Shown here piece by piece: positions 1-9,336 of a stretch of 64,000 nucleotides of DNA. The DNA is from Prevotella communis (lineage in GTDB: Bacteria > Bacteroidota > Bacteroidia > Bacteroidales > Bacteroidaceae). A program made the translations under genes and the position numbers. The stretch covers positions 1,054,001 to 1,118,000 of the forward strand of contig NZ_CP091792.1 in NCBI RefSeq assembly GCF_022024115.1, given 5' to 3'. The notes below the pieces were generated by a model. That model was not told the DNA's origin. It saw nothing but the letters and a program-made list of their open reading frames with translations, and did not search any database. Each line of letters opens with the position of its first letter. Positions within the stretch are counted from its first letter, which is position 1.

Positions 1-2
1 GT

Positions 3-674
3 CAGTGGGCAAATAAGGTGCTCAAAGACTATCTGATAAAAGGCTACGTCGTAAACGAGCGCATCCGCAAGGAGCAGCTTGGTGAGTTGCGACAGTTGGT
101 GCAGGTGGCCAGTCGTGCCATTAGCAATCAGAAGGTGGAGAAGACGGTTGAGAATCAGGACCTGCTGAATGTGGTGGTAGATTATACTTACGCCCTTGAT
201 ACACTCGACAACTATGACTATGAACGTCTGACTATCGATAAGACTACAAGTCAGGAGAAGTTTCATGCCACTTATGATAATGCGATGGAGGAGATAGCTC
301 GCCTGCGTGAGAAGTTTGGCGGCTCTTCACTCTTTGGCAATGAGAAGGATGAGTCGTTCAAGAGTAGCATCGGACAGATTTATCAGACGTTTGGTGGTGA
401 GGAACTCTATCCCAGTGTGGAGGAGAAGGCTGCTATGCTGCTGTATCTGGTGACGAAGAACCACTCGTTTAGCGACGGCAACAAACGCATTGCTGCCACG
501 CTGTTCCTTTGGTTCCTGAATAACAACGGCATTCTGTATCGTGAGGACGGCTCAAAGCGACTGGCTGATAATACCCTTGTGGCTCTGACGCTGATGATTG
601 CAGAGAGTAAGACAGAAGAGAAGGACGTGATGGTGAAGGTGGTGGTGAACCTGATTAACCAGCGGAACGAGTGA
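3..674 (+). CDS. Fic/Doc-family protein, C-terminal part (5' end outside window)
   Basis: The reading frame is open from base 3, so the gene starts to the left of the window; the GTG at 18 is an internal Val codon. The visible 223 residues end in a Fic domain. The motif HSFSDGNKR (DNA from 462) matches the Fic core HxFx(D/E)GN, with Lys where AMP-transferring Fic proteins have the second Gly, as in Doc-type proteins. The first residues (QWANKVLKDYLIKGYVVNE) resemble the end of the RhuM/virulence-protein N-terminal domain often fused to Fic in Bacteroidota; that part is inference. Expected activity is nucleotidyl or phosphate transfer to a protein target; the target and any antitoxin are not visible. 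A strong hairpin follows the stop codon. Confidence 0.85.
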   Translation, partial: QWANKVLKDYLIKGYVVNERIRKEQLGELRQLVQVASRAISNQKVEKTVENQDLLNVVVDYTYALDTLDNYDYERLTIDKTTSQEKFHATYDNAMEEIARLREKFGGSSLFGNEKDESFKSSIGQIYQTFGGEELYPSVEEKAAMLLYLVTKNHSFSDGNKRIAATLFLWFLNNNGILYREDGSKRLADNTLVALTLMIAESKTEEKDVMVKVVVNLINQRNE

Positions 675-680
675 TATAAA

Positions 681-721
681 AATAAGAATGGTGTAACCTG
701 CAGGGCTACACCATTCTTATT
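681..721 (+). terminator. Hairpin terminator after the Fic gene
   Basis: Perfect 15-bp arms (681-695 and 707-721, AAGAATGGTGTA type) around a short loop that itself contains the palindrome CCTGCAGG. There is no long T run, so efficiency is uncertain. Confidence 0.75.
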
Positions 722-847
722 ATTGTGAGGCAGTTTATAACTGCATGTTTGGTTTCATGACATCATGACATTTTACGGTGTGTGGCATTGAAAGAGAGTA
801 GGGGGAAAAAGAATTGCTCCGTTTGTCTGGTTTCCAGGATTAATTCG

Positions 848-855
848 TATCTTTG
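848..855 (+). promoter_or_regulatory. -7 element of glycerate kinase gene
   Basis: TATCTTTG matches the Bacteroidota TAnnTTTG element. Only nine bases separate it from the ATG at 865, so the mRNA leader should be very short. Confidence 0.7.
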
Positions 856-864
856 CGCCGTCAT

Positions 865-1932
865 ATGAAAAAGATTATTATAGCCATCGACTCCCTGAAG
901 GGTTGTCTGACATCTAATGAAGCCAACAGGGCTGCAGCGGATGGCTTTGCCTTGTCTATGCCTGAGGCAGAGGTCGTCAGTATTCCCGTAAGTGATGGCG
1001 GCGAGGGCTGGCTGGAGGCATTCAAGGATGTCCTTGGCGGAGAGGTAGTAGACGTGAACGTGAAGGATCCAATGATGCGAACCATCATGGCGCAGTATCT
1101 GGTGAAAGACGATACAGCGGTGATAGAAATAGCGAAGGCCAGCGGACTGACACTGCTCACGGCAGAGGAACGTAATCCTATGGTGGCAACGAGCTATGGC
1201 ACAGGCCAGCTGGTGGTGGATGCTGTAAGGCGCGGATGCAGGCATATTATCGTGGGGCTCGGTGGCAGCGCTACCAGCGATTGTGGTATCGGGATGCTAC
1301 GGGCTATTATCGATGCCTTCGCCCGTCATGGCAGTTGGGATGATGTCAGGGAACTGAGTCATGTACATTTCACGATTGCTACTGACGTGACCAATCCGCT
1401 TTGCGGTGAGAAGGGCGCTGCACATGTGTTCGCGCCTCAAAAGGGAGCAACACAGGAACAGGTGCTTGCCCTCGATGCACGAGCCCGTCGTTTTGCGGAA
1501 GTCTCATCCAGACACATGGGCTACGACCGCCAGGATATGCCAGGAGCCGGTGCGGCGGGCGGCTTGGGCTATGCTTTCCTGCAATATATGAATGCTGAAT
1601 GCCGTTCGGGTATTGACCTGTTGCTTGACAGCGTCCACTTCGATACTTTATTACAAGATGCCTCGCTGGTCATTACGGGCGAGGGCTCTGCTGATTGTCA
1701 GACGCTGATGGGTAAACTGCCCTTCGGCATCTTGCAGCGAGCAAAGAAATACCATGTACCCACCTGGCTGATAGCTGGTCGCATTAGTGATCGTGAGGCG
1801 TTGCTCGATGCAGGTTTTGAACGTGTAGAATGCATCAATCCGCCTGACGTACCGCTTGACGAGGCCGTGAAGCCCGAAACCGCCAAGCGACATATTTATG
1901 AACTCTTTTTAGGTGGGATTATATCTGACTGA
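865..1932 (+). CDS. glxK: Glycerate kinase (GlxK family)
   Basis: Phosphorylates D-glycerate to a phosphoglycerate that enters glycolysis; cytosolic. The 356-residue protein has the usual family length and shows the N-terminal AIDSLKG motif (residues 7-13), the glycine-rich GGSATSDCGIGML motif near residue 133 and TGEGSADCQTLMGK near 271, all typical of the GlxK/GarK fold. A frame extension to the TTG at 853 runs through the -7 box, so ATG at 865 is chosen. The last 14 bases overlap the convergent AlbA_2-domain gene, and no terminator separates the two. No glyoxylate genes are adjacent, so the source of glycerate is unknown. Confidence 0.92.
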   Translation: MKKIIIAIDSLKGCLTSNEANRAAADGFALSMPEAEVVSIPVSDGGEGWLEAFKDVLGGEVVDVNVKDPMMRTIMAQYLVKDDTAVIEIAKASGLTLLTAEERNPMVATSYGTGQLVVDAVRRGCRHIIVGLGGSATSDCGIGMLRAIIDAFARHGSWDDVRELSHVHFTIATDVTNPLCGEKGAAHVFAPQKGATQEQVLALDARARRFAEVSSRHMGYDRQDMPGAGAAGGLGYAFLQYMNAECRSGIDLLLDSVHFDTLLQDASLVITGEGSADCQTLMGKLPFGILQRAKKYHVPTWLIAGRISDREALLDAGFERVECINPPDVPLDEAVKPETAKRHIYELFLGGIISD

Positions 1933-2545
1933 ATAGGAACTGCTGGCTTTGGTACTCCCAGCGAACGATGCCAAAGCGGATAAGACGGGCCAGCAGAGCG
2001 ATGACTTTTGGACGGGGCAATCGCGAGGAGCGTACTATCTGGTTCAGTGTGCGCTGTCCCTCAATGGCATTGAGCAATTGTCTCACTGTGTCGTTGTAGG
2101 TCATGATGGCCCCCTGAGGCTTTTGCTGTTCGCGCCAAAGAGCCAGATGAACAGGCGAGGCAACGATGTTCTCGTCGGCAATGCGGATATAGGCACGCTT
2201 GCTACCTTCTTCATCCAAAGCACAGATAGGACGGTTGGGGGAGGGCGGAACGGTGGCAATGACAATGGTCCTGCCCTCTACATGATAGGTATCAAACTTG
2301 ATGCTCGCCTCGGGCTTGCAGTATTTGTAAGCCGCCTGATGCATCATGTAGATCTCCTCCTCGCTTCGTACCCCCGAGAGATGTCCGTCGTCGCGCACGC
2401 CAATCAGCAGGCGGCCGCCATCGGTATTGGCAAAAGCCGATACCGTTTTTGCCAGTTTGCAGGCATCGGCAACGCGATATTTGAAGTCTTGCTGCTGGTG
2501 TTCGCCTTCACGAATAAGGCTGAGAAGATAGTGCTTGTCGTCCAT
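1919..2545 (-). CDS. AlbA_2 (schlafen-type) putative DNA-binding protein
   Basis: The 208-residue protein carries an N-terminal AlbA_2/Schlafen-like domain, roughly residues 10-125, recognisable by the QDFKYRV segment, KLAKTVSAFANTDGG and LLIGVRDDGHLSGV. The C-terminal third (about 140-205) looks like a winged helix, with LNQIVRSSRLPRPKVIALLARL. It lacks the C-terminal ATPase-like domain of longer family members. The start at 2545 (MDDKHYLL) is preferred to an upstream extension because TAACTTTG lies eight bases upstream and would otherwise be inside the gene. Function is unknown; nucleic-acid binding or regulation is inferred from the fold. It is convergent with glxK. Confidence 0.8.
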   Translation of the reverse strand: MDDKHYLLSLIREGEHQQQDFKYRVADACKLAKTVSAFANTDGGRLLIGVRDDGHLSGVRSEEEIYMMHQAAYKYCKPEASIKFDTYHVEGRTIVIATVPPSPNRPICALDEEGSKRAYIRIADENIVASPVHLALWREQQKPQGAIMTYNDTVRQLLNAIEGQRTLNQIVRSSRLPRPKVIALLARLIRFGIVRWEYQSQQFLFSQI

Positions 2546-2553
2546 ACGGGGTG

Positions 2554-2561
2554 CAAAGTTA
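2554..2561 (-). promoter_or_regulatory. -7 element of the AlbA_2-domain gene
   Basis: TAACTTTG on the minus strand, eight bases before the ATG. It lies downstream of the dnaK terminator, so this gene has its own promoter. Confidence 0.65.
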
Positions 2562-2597
2562 TGCAAATTATCTGAAGAATCACGCTCTTTGAGGCAA

Positions 2598-2630
2598 AAA
2601 AAAGCGTGCAACCTTTCGGATGCACGCCTT
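2598..2630 (-). terminator. Rho-independent terminator of dnaK
   Basis: On the minus strand GCGTGCA pairs with TGCACGC (arms 2604-2610 and 2621-2627), followed by a run of seven T. Confidence 0.9.
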
Positions 2631-2651
2631 CATCATTGTCATATGTGGTAT

Positions 2652-4562
2652 TTACTTCACTTCCTCGAAGTCAGCGTCCTGAACGTCATCGTTAGGATTT
2701 GACTGAGTCTGCTGACCACCCTGGTACTGCTGCTGACCTGCATCGGCACCGGGCTGACCTGCGCCTGCCTGCTGGTACATCTTCTGAGAAGCAGCCTGCA
2801 TCACCTGGTTCAGGTTGTTCATGGCTGTGTCGATAGCAGCAACATCACCTGCCTTGTGAGCTTCCTTCAGCTGGTTGACAGCAGCCTCTACGTTAGCCTT
2901 GTCGGCACCCAGCTTGTCACCATTCTCGTTGAGGAAGGTCTCAGTTTGGAAAATCATAGAGTCGGCCTGGTTCATCTTGTCGATGCGCTCGCGCTCCTTC
3001 TTATCGTTCTCAGCATTAGCCTCGGCCTCAGCCTTCATGCGGTTGATCTCGTCCTGTGACAGACCAGATGAAGCCTCGATGCGGATGGCCTGCTCCTTAC
3101 CGGTAGCCTTATCCTTAGCACTTACCTTCACGATACCGTTGGCGTCGATGTCGAAGGTTACCTCAATCTGAGGCACACCGCGACGGGCGGGAGCGATTCC
3201 GGTGAGGTTAAACTGACCCAGGCTCTTGTTCTGAGAAGCCATAGGACGCTCACCCTGCAGTACGTGGATGGTTACCTCTGTCTGATTGTCAGCTGCAGTA
3301 GAGAATACCTGGCTCTGCTTGCAAGGAATAGTTGTGTTGGCATCAATCAGCTTGGTCATTACGCCACCCAGGGTCTCAATACCCAGAGTCAGAGGAGTAA
3401 CGTCGAGCAATACGATGTCCTGACCAGTCTCCTGGTTAAGGATAGCACCCTGGATAGCTGCACCTACAGCTACTACCTCGTCGGGGTTCACACCCTTTGA
3501 AGGCTCCTTGCCGAAATAGTTCTTTACCAGTGTCTGCACAGCAGGAATACGGCTTGAACCACCTACGAGAATCACTTCGTCGATATCTGATGTTGAGATA
3601 CCTGCATCGCGAACGGCGTTCTGGCAAGGTACCAGGCAAGCCTGAATCAGGTTGTGGGCCAGCTGCTCGAACTTAGCACGTGTCAGGGTCTTCACCAAGT
3701 GCTTGGGAACACCACCTACGGGCATGATGTAGGGCAGGTTAATCTCTGTAGAAGTAGTGCTTGACAACTCAATCTTAGCCTTCTCAGCAGCCTCCTTCAG
3801 ACGCTGCATAGCCATAGGATCACTCTTCAGGTCTGCACCCTCGTCGTTCTTGAATTCCTGTACCAGCCAGTCGATGATTACCTGGTCGAAGTCGTCACCA
3901 CCCAGGTGTGTGTCACCATTGGTAGAGAGCACCTCGAACACACCACCACCGAAGTCGAGGATAGAGATATCGAAAGTACCACCACCGAGGTCGAACACGG
4001 CAATCTTCATATCCTTGTTGGTCTTGTCGATACCGTAAGCCAGAGCAGCTGCTGTAGGCTCGTTCACGATACGACGTACGTTCAAGCCAGCAATCTGACC
4101 GGCTTCCTTAGTAGCCTGACGCTGAGAGTCTGAGAAGTATGCGGGCACGGTGATAACGGCTTCAGTCACCTCCTGACCCAGATAGTCCTCTGCGGTCTTC
4201 TTCATCTTTTGAAGCACCATAGCAGAGATTTCCTGAGGCGTATACTTACGGCCATCGATGTCAACACGGGGATAGCCACCCTCGTTTACTACATTAAATG
4301 GTACGCGTGAGATCTCCTTCTCGGTCTGCTGCCATGTCTCACCCATGAAACGCTTAATAGAATAAACGGTGTTCTTGGGGTTGGTGATAGCCTGACGCTT
4401 GGCGGGATCGCCAATCTTACGTTCGCCACCCTCAACGAAACCTACTACAGAAGGCGTTGTGCGCTTACCCTCGCTATTAGCGATAACAACAGGCTCGTTG
4501 CCTTCGAATACAGATACACAAGAGTTTGTTGTACCTAAGTCAATTCCAATAATCTTTCCCAT
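2652..4562 (-). CDS. dnaK: Chaperone DnaK (Hsp70)
   Basis: ATP-dependent cytosolic chaperone. The 636 residues have the standard layout: nucleotide-binding domain with [13 protein letters not shown] at the N terminus, [36 protein letters not shown] and the [11 protein letters not shown] motif near 340; linker [10 protein letters not shown]; substrate-binding domain; helical lid; and a Gln/Gly-rich tail ending [12 protein letters not shown]. The gene stands alone, without grpE or dnaJ beside it. The leader (4563-4612) carries a near-consensus sigma-54 promoter rather than a clear TAnnTTTG element, which is unusual for this gene. A typical terminator follows the stop codon. Confidence 0.98.
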   Translation of the reverse strand: MGKIIGIDLGTTNSCVSVFEGNEPVVIANSEGKRTTPSVVGFVEGGERKIGDPAKRQAITNPKNTVYSIKRFMGETWQQTEKEISRVPFNVVNEGGYPRVDIDGRKYTPQEISAMVLQKMKKTAEDYLGQEVTEAVITVPAYFSDSQRQATKEAGQIAGLNVRRIVNEPTAAALAYGIDKTNKDMKIAVFDLGGGTFDISILDFGGGVFEVLSTNGDTHLGGDDFDQVIIDWLVQEFKNDEGADLKSDPMAMQRLKEAAEKAKIELSSTTSTEINLPYIMPVGGVPKHLVKTLTRAKFEQLAHNLIQACLVPCQNAVRDAGISTSDIDEVILVGGSSRIPAVQTLVKNYFGKEPSKGVNPDEVVAVGAAIQGAILNQETGQDIVLLDVTPLTLGIETLGGVMTKLIDANTTIPCKQSQVFSTAADNQTEVTIHVLQGERPMASQNKSLGQFNLTGIAPARRGVPQIEVTFDIDANGIVKVSAKDKATGKEQAIRIEASSGLSQDEINRMKAEAEANAENDKKERERIDKMNQADSMIFQTETFLNENGDKLGADKANVEAAVNQLKEAHKAGDVAAIDTAMNNLNQVMQAASQKMYQQAGAGQPGADAGQQQYQGGQQTQSNPNDDVQDADFEEVK

Positions 4563-4612
4563 AATTGTATTTATTTTTTTTGTTATTATTCAAAATATGT
4601 CACTGACAATCT

Positions 4613-4628
4613 AGCAAAGTGCGTGCCA
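4613..4628 (-). promoter_or_regulatory. Sigma-54-type promoter upstream of dnaK
   Basis: The minus strand reads TGGCACGCACTTTGCT, an exact fit to the sigma-54 consensus TGGCACG-N4-TTGCW, with GG and GC separated by ten bases. The predicted start site lies about 40 bases before the dnaK ATG. A weaker seven-base TATTTTG nearer the gene could serve the main sigma factor. Confidence 0.6.
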
Positions 4629-4670
4629 AAAGTGAAAAAAATCCCCATAATCGATTTTTTGTCACGTCAT

Positions 4671-4703
4671 TTTGTCATAAGTCAGAAAAAAATTATATCT
4701 TTG
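4671..4703 (+). promoter_or_regulatory. Promoter of the secreted-protein gene
   Basis: TTTG (4671-4674), 21-base spacer, TATCTTTG (4696-4703): close to the Bacteroidota -33/-7 arrangement. The ATG is at 4730. Confidence 0.75.
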
Positions 4704-4729
4704 CACTCGTTATCAATCAACATAACGTT

Positions 4730-6049
4730 ATGAAAAGACTATTTGTGATGGTTGTCATGGCCGTGGCTGTCATTGGTGCCTCGGCTCAGGAGAATAAGTA
4801 TATCGTGAAAACGAAGGGCGCTAAGAAGACTGTTGTCGCAACTTCTGCAGAGGATCCTCAGGCCGCTAAGGAAACGGAGGAACCTCAGGATACGCTGAGC
4901 CGCTTCTTCCGTCATGTCAGCATGTGCGACTGGGGAGAAGGTATGCGCTTCATGGTGATTCCCGACAAGAAGGATATGGTCATCAAGACTTTTGCCGATG
5001 CAGAGACAGGTCAGATGGTGAGCAGTCTGAAACTCCGTCATAAGATTATGGTCTATCAGGGACATGAGAATACCGGTGGACTGCACGAGCGTGTGAACTT
5101 CAAGTGCGAGGATGATGGCAAGGCTTACTATTTCGAGGTGCCCACAGCATCATTCGATGACTACTGCTTTGGCAAACTGGGTGTGCCCACCCTGGCATAT
5201 CTGGGTGATGTGGATGCTGCTATCGAGTTTTTCAAGGATAAGACGCTGTTTACCCTGGCCAGTGAGTATTATGTGGATACAGAACTGGATGGTGATGGCT
5301 ACAAGACCATCACGGATGTGAAACCTGGTACGGAGGTGAAGGTTGTGGCTGTAGGCGTAGGCACGCGTAACTTCCCCGTAAAGATTATCGTGGCTGATGA
5401 GTCAGGACGTGAGTTCTATCAGAATGTGGCTATCAGTAAGACCAACAGTGGTATGCGTGACGAGGAGTTTGAAATCAGCAATATGAAGTTCCATACCTTC
5501 CGTGGTGCCTTTGAACTGCCTGCTGACAATATGGCAGCAAGTTCTGCTTATAAGAAATATATAGGTAAGGAGGTCTATACATTGTATGCATCTGTCTTTA
5601 CTGACCAGAATGGCAAACCTACGAAGGCTGCACGCCTGTCAACATTCAGAATCAAGGATGTGCGTGCCCAGCGTGGTACCCATTATGTCAAGATGACACT
5701 GCGCGGACTCGGTTCAGGCAAGACCTATACGAAGGAGGTCACCTTTGTGAGTCAGGATGTGTCCGGTGATATCGCAGGTACGCATGAGGACCTTTACAAC
5801 AACCTGTTTGCTGAGGGTAATCCTCTGGATATCCCAGGTGTTAAGAAGGAACATATGGTAGATATCCAGAAAGGTGTGGCCCGTCCTGGTTTCACTGAGG
5901 CCGAGGTGCTGCTGGCCCTTGGCGAACCAAGCAGCAGGAGGGAAGTGGACGACAAGACCTATACGATGGAGTATAAGAGCGTGAACCAGCGATATGCTTG
6001 TGTCTTCATGGATAAGAAAACCAAGAAAGTGAAGAGCGTGAAGCATTAA
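4730..6049 (+). CDS. Secreted protein of unknown function with BamE-like C terminus
   Basis: The 439-residue protein starts with a clear signal peptide (MKRLFVMVVMAVAVIGASA, cleavage expected before QENK). A longer frame upstream runs through the promoter and is rejected. I do not recognise the central part, which is rich in beta strand and charged residues. Near the C terminus, IQKGVARPGFTEAEVLLALGEPS followed by YTMEYKS resembles the SmpA/BamE fold (KGMTxxEVxxxLGxP), a small domain found in outer-membrane assembly proteins. A periplasmic or envelope role is inferred. The gene is divergent from dnaK and ends at a bidirectional terminator shared with recA. Confidence 0.75.
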   Translation: MKRLFVMVVMAVAVIGASAQENKYIVKTKGAKKTVVATSAEDPQAAKETEEPQDTLSRFFRHVSMCDWGEGMRFMVIPDKKDMVIKTFADAETGQMVSSLKLRHKIMVYQGHENTGGLHERVNFKCEDDGKAYYFEVPTASFDDYCFGKLGVPTLAYLGDVDAAIEFFKDKTLFTLASEYYVDTELDGDGYKTITDVKPGTEVKVVAVGVGTRNFPVKIIVADESGREFYQNVAISKTNSGMRDEEFEISNMKFHTFRGAFELPADNMAASSAYKKYIGKEVYTLYASVFTDQNGKPTKAARLSTFRIKDVRAQRGTHYVKMTLRGLGSGKTYTKEVTFVSQDVSGDIAGTHEDLYNNLFAEGNPLDIPGVKKEHMVDIQKGVARPGFTEAEVLLALGEPSSRREVDDKTYTMEYKSVNQRYACVFMDKKTKKVKSVKH

Positions 6050-6050
6050 A

Positions 6051-6084
6051 ATAAAAAGGGCAATCGAAATTGCCCTTTTTATTT
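6051..6084. terminator. Bidirectional terminator between the secreted-protein gene and recA
   Basis: AAGGGCAAT and ATTGCCCTT pair across a CGAA loop, with A and T tracts on the two sides. It serves both converging genes. Confidence 0.92.
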
Positions 6085-6100
6085 TGATTTCTACTCTTGC

Positions 6101-7123
6101 TTACTGCTCGTGTAGTTTCTCCATAATCTTTGCCTCCAGTTCCTCACAAAGCTCGGGGTTGTCCTTCAGCAGATTCTTCACGGCATCACGTCCCTGAGCC
6201 AGTTTTGATTCTCCGTAAGAGAACCATGAGCCACTCTTCTTGATGATACCCAGTTCTACACCCAGGTCTACAATCTCGCCAATCTTTGAGATACCCTCGC
6301 CGAAGGTGATCTCAAACTCTGCCTTGCGGAAAGGAGGAGCCACCTTGTTCTTTACCACCTTCACGCGGACCTGGTTACCAATGATGTTGTCGCCATCCTT
6401 GATAGAGGTCACCTTACGGATATCCAGACGTACGGAAGCGTAGAACTTCAGGGCGTTACCACCAGTGGTTGTCTCAGGATTGCCAAACATGACACCAATC
6501 TTCTCACGCAACTGGTTGATGAAGATACAGGTGGTGTTGGTCTTGGCGATGGTAGAGGTGACTTTGCGCAGGGCCTGGCTCATCAGACGTGCGTGCAGAC
6601 CTACTGCTGAATCACCCATATCGCCCTCAATCTCCTTCTTAGGCGTCAGGGCGGCTACAGAGTCAATCACAATGATGTCGATAGCAGCCGAGCGAATCAG
6701 CTGGTCGGCAATCTCAAGAGCCTGTTCACCATTGTCGGGCTGTGAGATATACAGGTTGTCAATATCGACACCCAGCTTCTGTGCATAGAAACGGTCGAAG
6801 GCATGCTCTGCGTCGATAAAGGCTGCAATACCGCCATTCTTCTGGCATTCTGCGATGGCATGGATAGCCAGAGTGGTCTTACCTGATGACTCAGGACCAT
6901 AGATTTCGATGATACGTCCCTTTGGATAGCCACCTACGCCAAGGGCAGCATTCAGTGCGATAGAACCGGTGGGGATGACCTCCACGTTTTCCACGCTTTC
7001 CTCGCCCATGCGCATGATACTACCCTTACCGAAGTCTTTCTCGATCTTCGCCATGGCAGCCTGCAAGGCCTTCATTTTCTCCTGTTGAGGAGTCAACTGT
7101 TCTGTTTCTTCTTTCTTTGCCAT
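6101..7123 (-). CDS. recA: Recombinase RecA
   Basis: DNA strand-exchange protein and LexA co-protease. At 340 residues it is full length, with the Walker A motif GPESSGKTT (from residue 76), the MAW segment [21 protein letters not shown] (Walker B) and the loop region [22 protein letters not shown]. It is the last gene of a leftward series (DUF6621-like, mscS, carboxynorspermidine synthase, recA). The 50-base gap upstream contains no TAnnTTTG and no SOS-type palindrome that I can see, so expression probably depends on the operon promoter near 9.92-9.95 kb. It ends at a strong bidirectional hairpin. Confidence 0.98.
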   Translation of the reverse strand: MAKKEETEQLTPQQEKMKALQAAMAKIEKDFGKGSIMRMGEESVENVEVIPTGSIALNAALGVGGYPKGRIIEIYGPESSGKTTLAIHAIAECQKNGGIAAFIDAEHAFDRFYAQKLGVDIDNLYISQPDNGEQALEIADQLIRSAAIDIIVIDSVAALTPKKEIEGDMGDSAVGLHARLMSQALRKVTSTIAKTNTTCIFINQLREKIGVMFGNPETTTGGNALKFYASVRLDIRKVTSIKDGDNIIGNQVRVKVVKNKVAPPFRKAEFEITFGEGISKIGEIVDLGVELGIIKKSGSWFSYGESKLAQGRDAVKNLLKDNPELCEELEAKIMEKLHEQ

Positions 7124-7173
7124 ATGGTCTTTTTTCTTTTTTTTCGTTATTACGTTATATCGTTATCACAACA

Positions 7174-8412
7174 TTAGAGCTCCAGGTCTCCGTCGTGAAT
7201 CTCGTGCCAGGGCAGACCCTGCTTGTTGAGCTGTTCCATGAATGGATCGGGATCAAACTCCTCTACGTTGTGAACGCCGGGCGTATTCCAAAGACCCTTG
7301 CAGAACATCATGGCACCAATCATAGCGGGTACACCTGTGGTATAGCTGACACCCTGCATGCCAGTCTCCTCGTAGGCGGCACGGTGGCTGCAGTTGTTGT
7401 ATACATAATAGGTATGCTCCTTGCCATCGTTGCCGATACCACGGATGCGACAGCCGATAGAAGTCTGACCCTCGTAGTTCTCGCCCAGATCCTGTGGGTT
7501 GGGCAGCACGGCCTTGAGGAACTGCAGAGGCACAATCTTCACCTTTGCAGTGCCGGTACCGTCGGCCAATGGAGCCTCGTACTCCACCTCGTCGATACGG
7601 CTCATGCCAATGTTCTGAATCACCTCCAGGTGCTTCAGGTACTGCTGACCAAAGGTCATCCAGAAGCGGGCACGCTTGATGGTGGGGTAGTTGATAACCA
7701 GTGACTCAATCTCCTCGTGGTGCAGCAGGTAGCTGTCGCGAGGACCAATTTCGGGGTAGGTCAGGTCCTTATGGATTTCCAGAGGTTCGGTCTCAACCCA
7801 CTTGCCATTTTCCCAGTAGAGTCCCTTCTGGGTAATCTCGCGGATATTAATCTCCGGGTTGAAGTTGGTGGCGAAAGCCTTGTGGTGGTCGCCAGCGTTA
7901 CAGTCAACGATATCCAGATACTGAATCTCCTTGAAGTGGTGCTTGGCAGCATAGGCGGTGTAGACAGATGTTACACCCGGGTCGAAGCCACAACCAAGGA
8001 TGGCTGTCAGACCGGCCTTCTCGAAACGCTCGCGATAAGCCCACTGCCATGAGTACTCAAAGTGAGCCTCGTCCTTGGGTTCGTAGTTGGCGGTATCCAG
8101 ATAGTTGCATCCGCATGCCAGACAGGCATCCATGATGGTCAGGTCCTGATAGGGCAGGGCCAGGTTGATTACCAACTCAGGCTTGAAGTCGTTGAAGAGC
8201 GCCTTCAACTGCTCTACATCGTCGGCATCCACCTGGGCGGTCTTGATGTCCAGTTTGTATCCAGCCTTGTGAATATCCTCTACTATCTTGTCGCACTTAG
8301 CCTTTCTGCGACTGGCAATCATGAATTCTGTAAATACGTCAGCATTCTGTGCAATCTTGAATGCTGCTACTGTAGCGACGCCACCGGCGCCAATCATTAA
8401 TACTCTTGACAT
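7174..8412 (-). CDS. Carboxynorspermidine synthase (saccharopine dehydrogenase family)
   Basis: The 412-residue protein has an N-terminal Rossmann motif (VLMIGAGGVATVAAFKIA), the conserved CNYLDTANYEP segment and GCGFDPGVTSVYTAYAAKHH, features of carboxynorspermidine synthase. That enzyme condenses aspartate semialdehyde with putrescine or diaminopropane using NAD(P)H to give carboxyspermidine or carboxynorspermidine, the polyamine route of gut Bacteroidota. The decarboxylase partner is not in the window. It begins eight bases after the mscS stop and is clearly co-transcribed. A saccharopine dehydrogenase of lysine metabolism is the alternative, but length and motifs favour the polyamine enzyme. 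Confidence 0.88.
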   Translation of the reverse strand: MSRVLMIGAGGVATVAAFKIAQNADVFTEFMIASRRKAKCDKIVEDIHKAGYKLDIKTAQVDADDVEQLKALFNDFKPELVINLALPYQDLTIMDACLACGCNYLDTANYEPKDEAHFEYSWQWAYRERFEKAGLTAILGCGFDPGVTSVYTAYAAKHHFKEIQYLDIVDCNAGDHHKAFATNFNPEINIREITQKGLYWENGKWVETEPLEIHKDLTYPEIGPRDSYLLHHEEIESLVINYPTIKRARFWMTFGQQYLKHLEVIQNIGMSRIDEVEYEAPLADGTGTAKVKIVPLQFLKAVLPNPQDLGENYEGQTSIGCRIRGIGNDGKEHTYYVYNNCSHRAAYEETGMQGVSYTTGVPAMIGAMMFCKGLWNTPGVHNVEEFDPDPFMEQLNKQGLPWHEIHDGDLEL

Positions 8413-8419
8413 ATTTTAT

Positions 8420-9280
8420 TTATTTGTTGTTCAGTATGTTAACATCTACACGGTTGAATGGGAACATGAAGCCACGTTCCTTCAACATCTGGTAGACAGT
8501 CTCATTCAGGTTGAAATAGACAGCCCAGTAGTCGGCACCCTTACACCAAGAGCGGGTGACAACCGTTACGCCGCTCTCGCCCAGGTTCAGCAGACCAATC
8601 CAGGGCTCTGCCACGATGGGAGAATCCTCTACGGGACCCTGAATGACCTGTGGGTGACTCTTCAGGATATCCATGATGGCTGCCTTTACCTCATTGTAGT
8701 CGGCACCATATTCAAACTGAAACTCCAGGTCCACACGACGATAGAGCTCCTTGGAGGAATTCTTCATGGTGCCACTGCTCAGCGTACCGTTTGGAATCAG
8801 GATGATCTGGGCATCACCAGTACGGATGATGGTATTGAAAATCTGAATCTCCTTCACGATGCCGGCATAGCCCTGCGCCTCGATGAAGTCGCCCACCTTA
8901 AACGGACGGAACAGCAGAATCATCACGCCACCGGCGAAATTCTGCAGCGTGCCGCTCAGTGCCATACCGATGGCCACACCTGCTGATGCAAACAGGGCAA
9001 TGAATGAAGAGGTCTCGATGCCCAGGATGCCTACGATGATGATGATAAGCACAAACCAGCATACCACGTTGATGATACTGTTGAGGAAGGTATAGAGCGT
9101 AGCGTCCACCTTGCTCTTCTCCAGCATCTTGGTAAACAGCTTGATAATCAGTTTAATCAGATAGCGACCAATGAAATACACAATGGCTGCTACTACCAGA
9201 TTCTTACAAAAGGTGAGTCCCCACTGCCAAAGTTGCTCATAGGGCACGGCAGCGAATAGCTTGTCTAATATACTGCTCAT
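8420..9280 (-). CDS. mscS: Small-conductance mechanosensitive channel, MscS family
   Basis: Inner-membrane channel that opens on membrane tension during hypo-osmotic shock. The 286 residues show an N-terminal membrane segment (NLVVAAIVYFIGRYLIKLI), a second in WFVLIIIIVGILGI, and the Gly/Ala-rich pore helix GVAIGMALSGTLQNFAGGV followed by LFRPFKVGDFIEAQGYAG, the MscS signature. The soluble beta and C-terminal domains follow and the total length matches E. coli MscS. It overlaps no neighbour but sits within a tight operon: the DUF6621-like gene ends 41 bases upstream, in a TAACTC word array. Confidence 0.95.
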   Translation of the reverse strand: MSSILDKLFAAVPYEQLWQWGLTFCKNLVVAAIVYFIGRYLIKLIIKLFTKMLEKSKVDATLYTFLNSIINVVCWFVLIIIIVGILGIETSSFIALFASAGVAIGMALSGTLQNFAGGVMILLFRPFKVGDFIEAQGYAGIVKEIQIFNTIIRTGDAQIILIPNGTLSSGTMKNSSKELYRRVDLEFQFEYGADYNEVKAAIMDILKSHPQVIQGPVEDSPIVAEPWIGLLNLGESGVTVVTRSWCKGADYWAVYFNLNETVYQMLKERGFMFPFNRVDVNILNNK

Positions 9281-9300
9281 AGTTTTTTATAGTTTATTTC

Positions 9301-9336
9301 TTAGCTCTTAACTCTTAATTCTTAACTCTTAACTCC
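9301..9336. repeat. TAACTC word array
   Basis: Three exact TAACTC copies (9309, 9323, 9330) and degenerate ones lie between mscS and the upstream gene. The stop codon of the upstream gene (9322-9324) lies within the array. Related arrays occur at 19458, 53757, 54781 and 57560. Confidence 0.7.
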
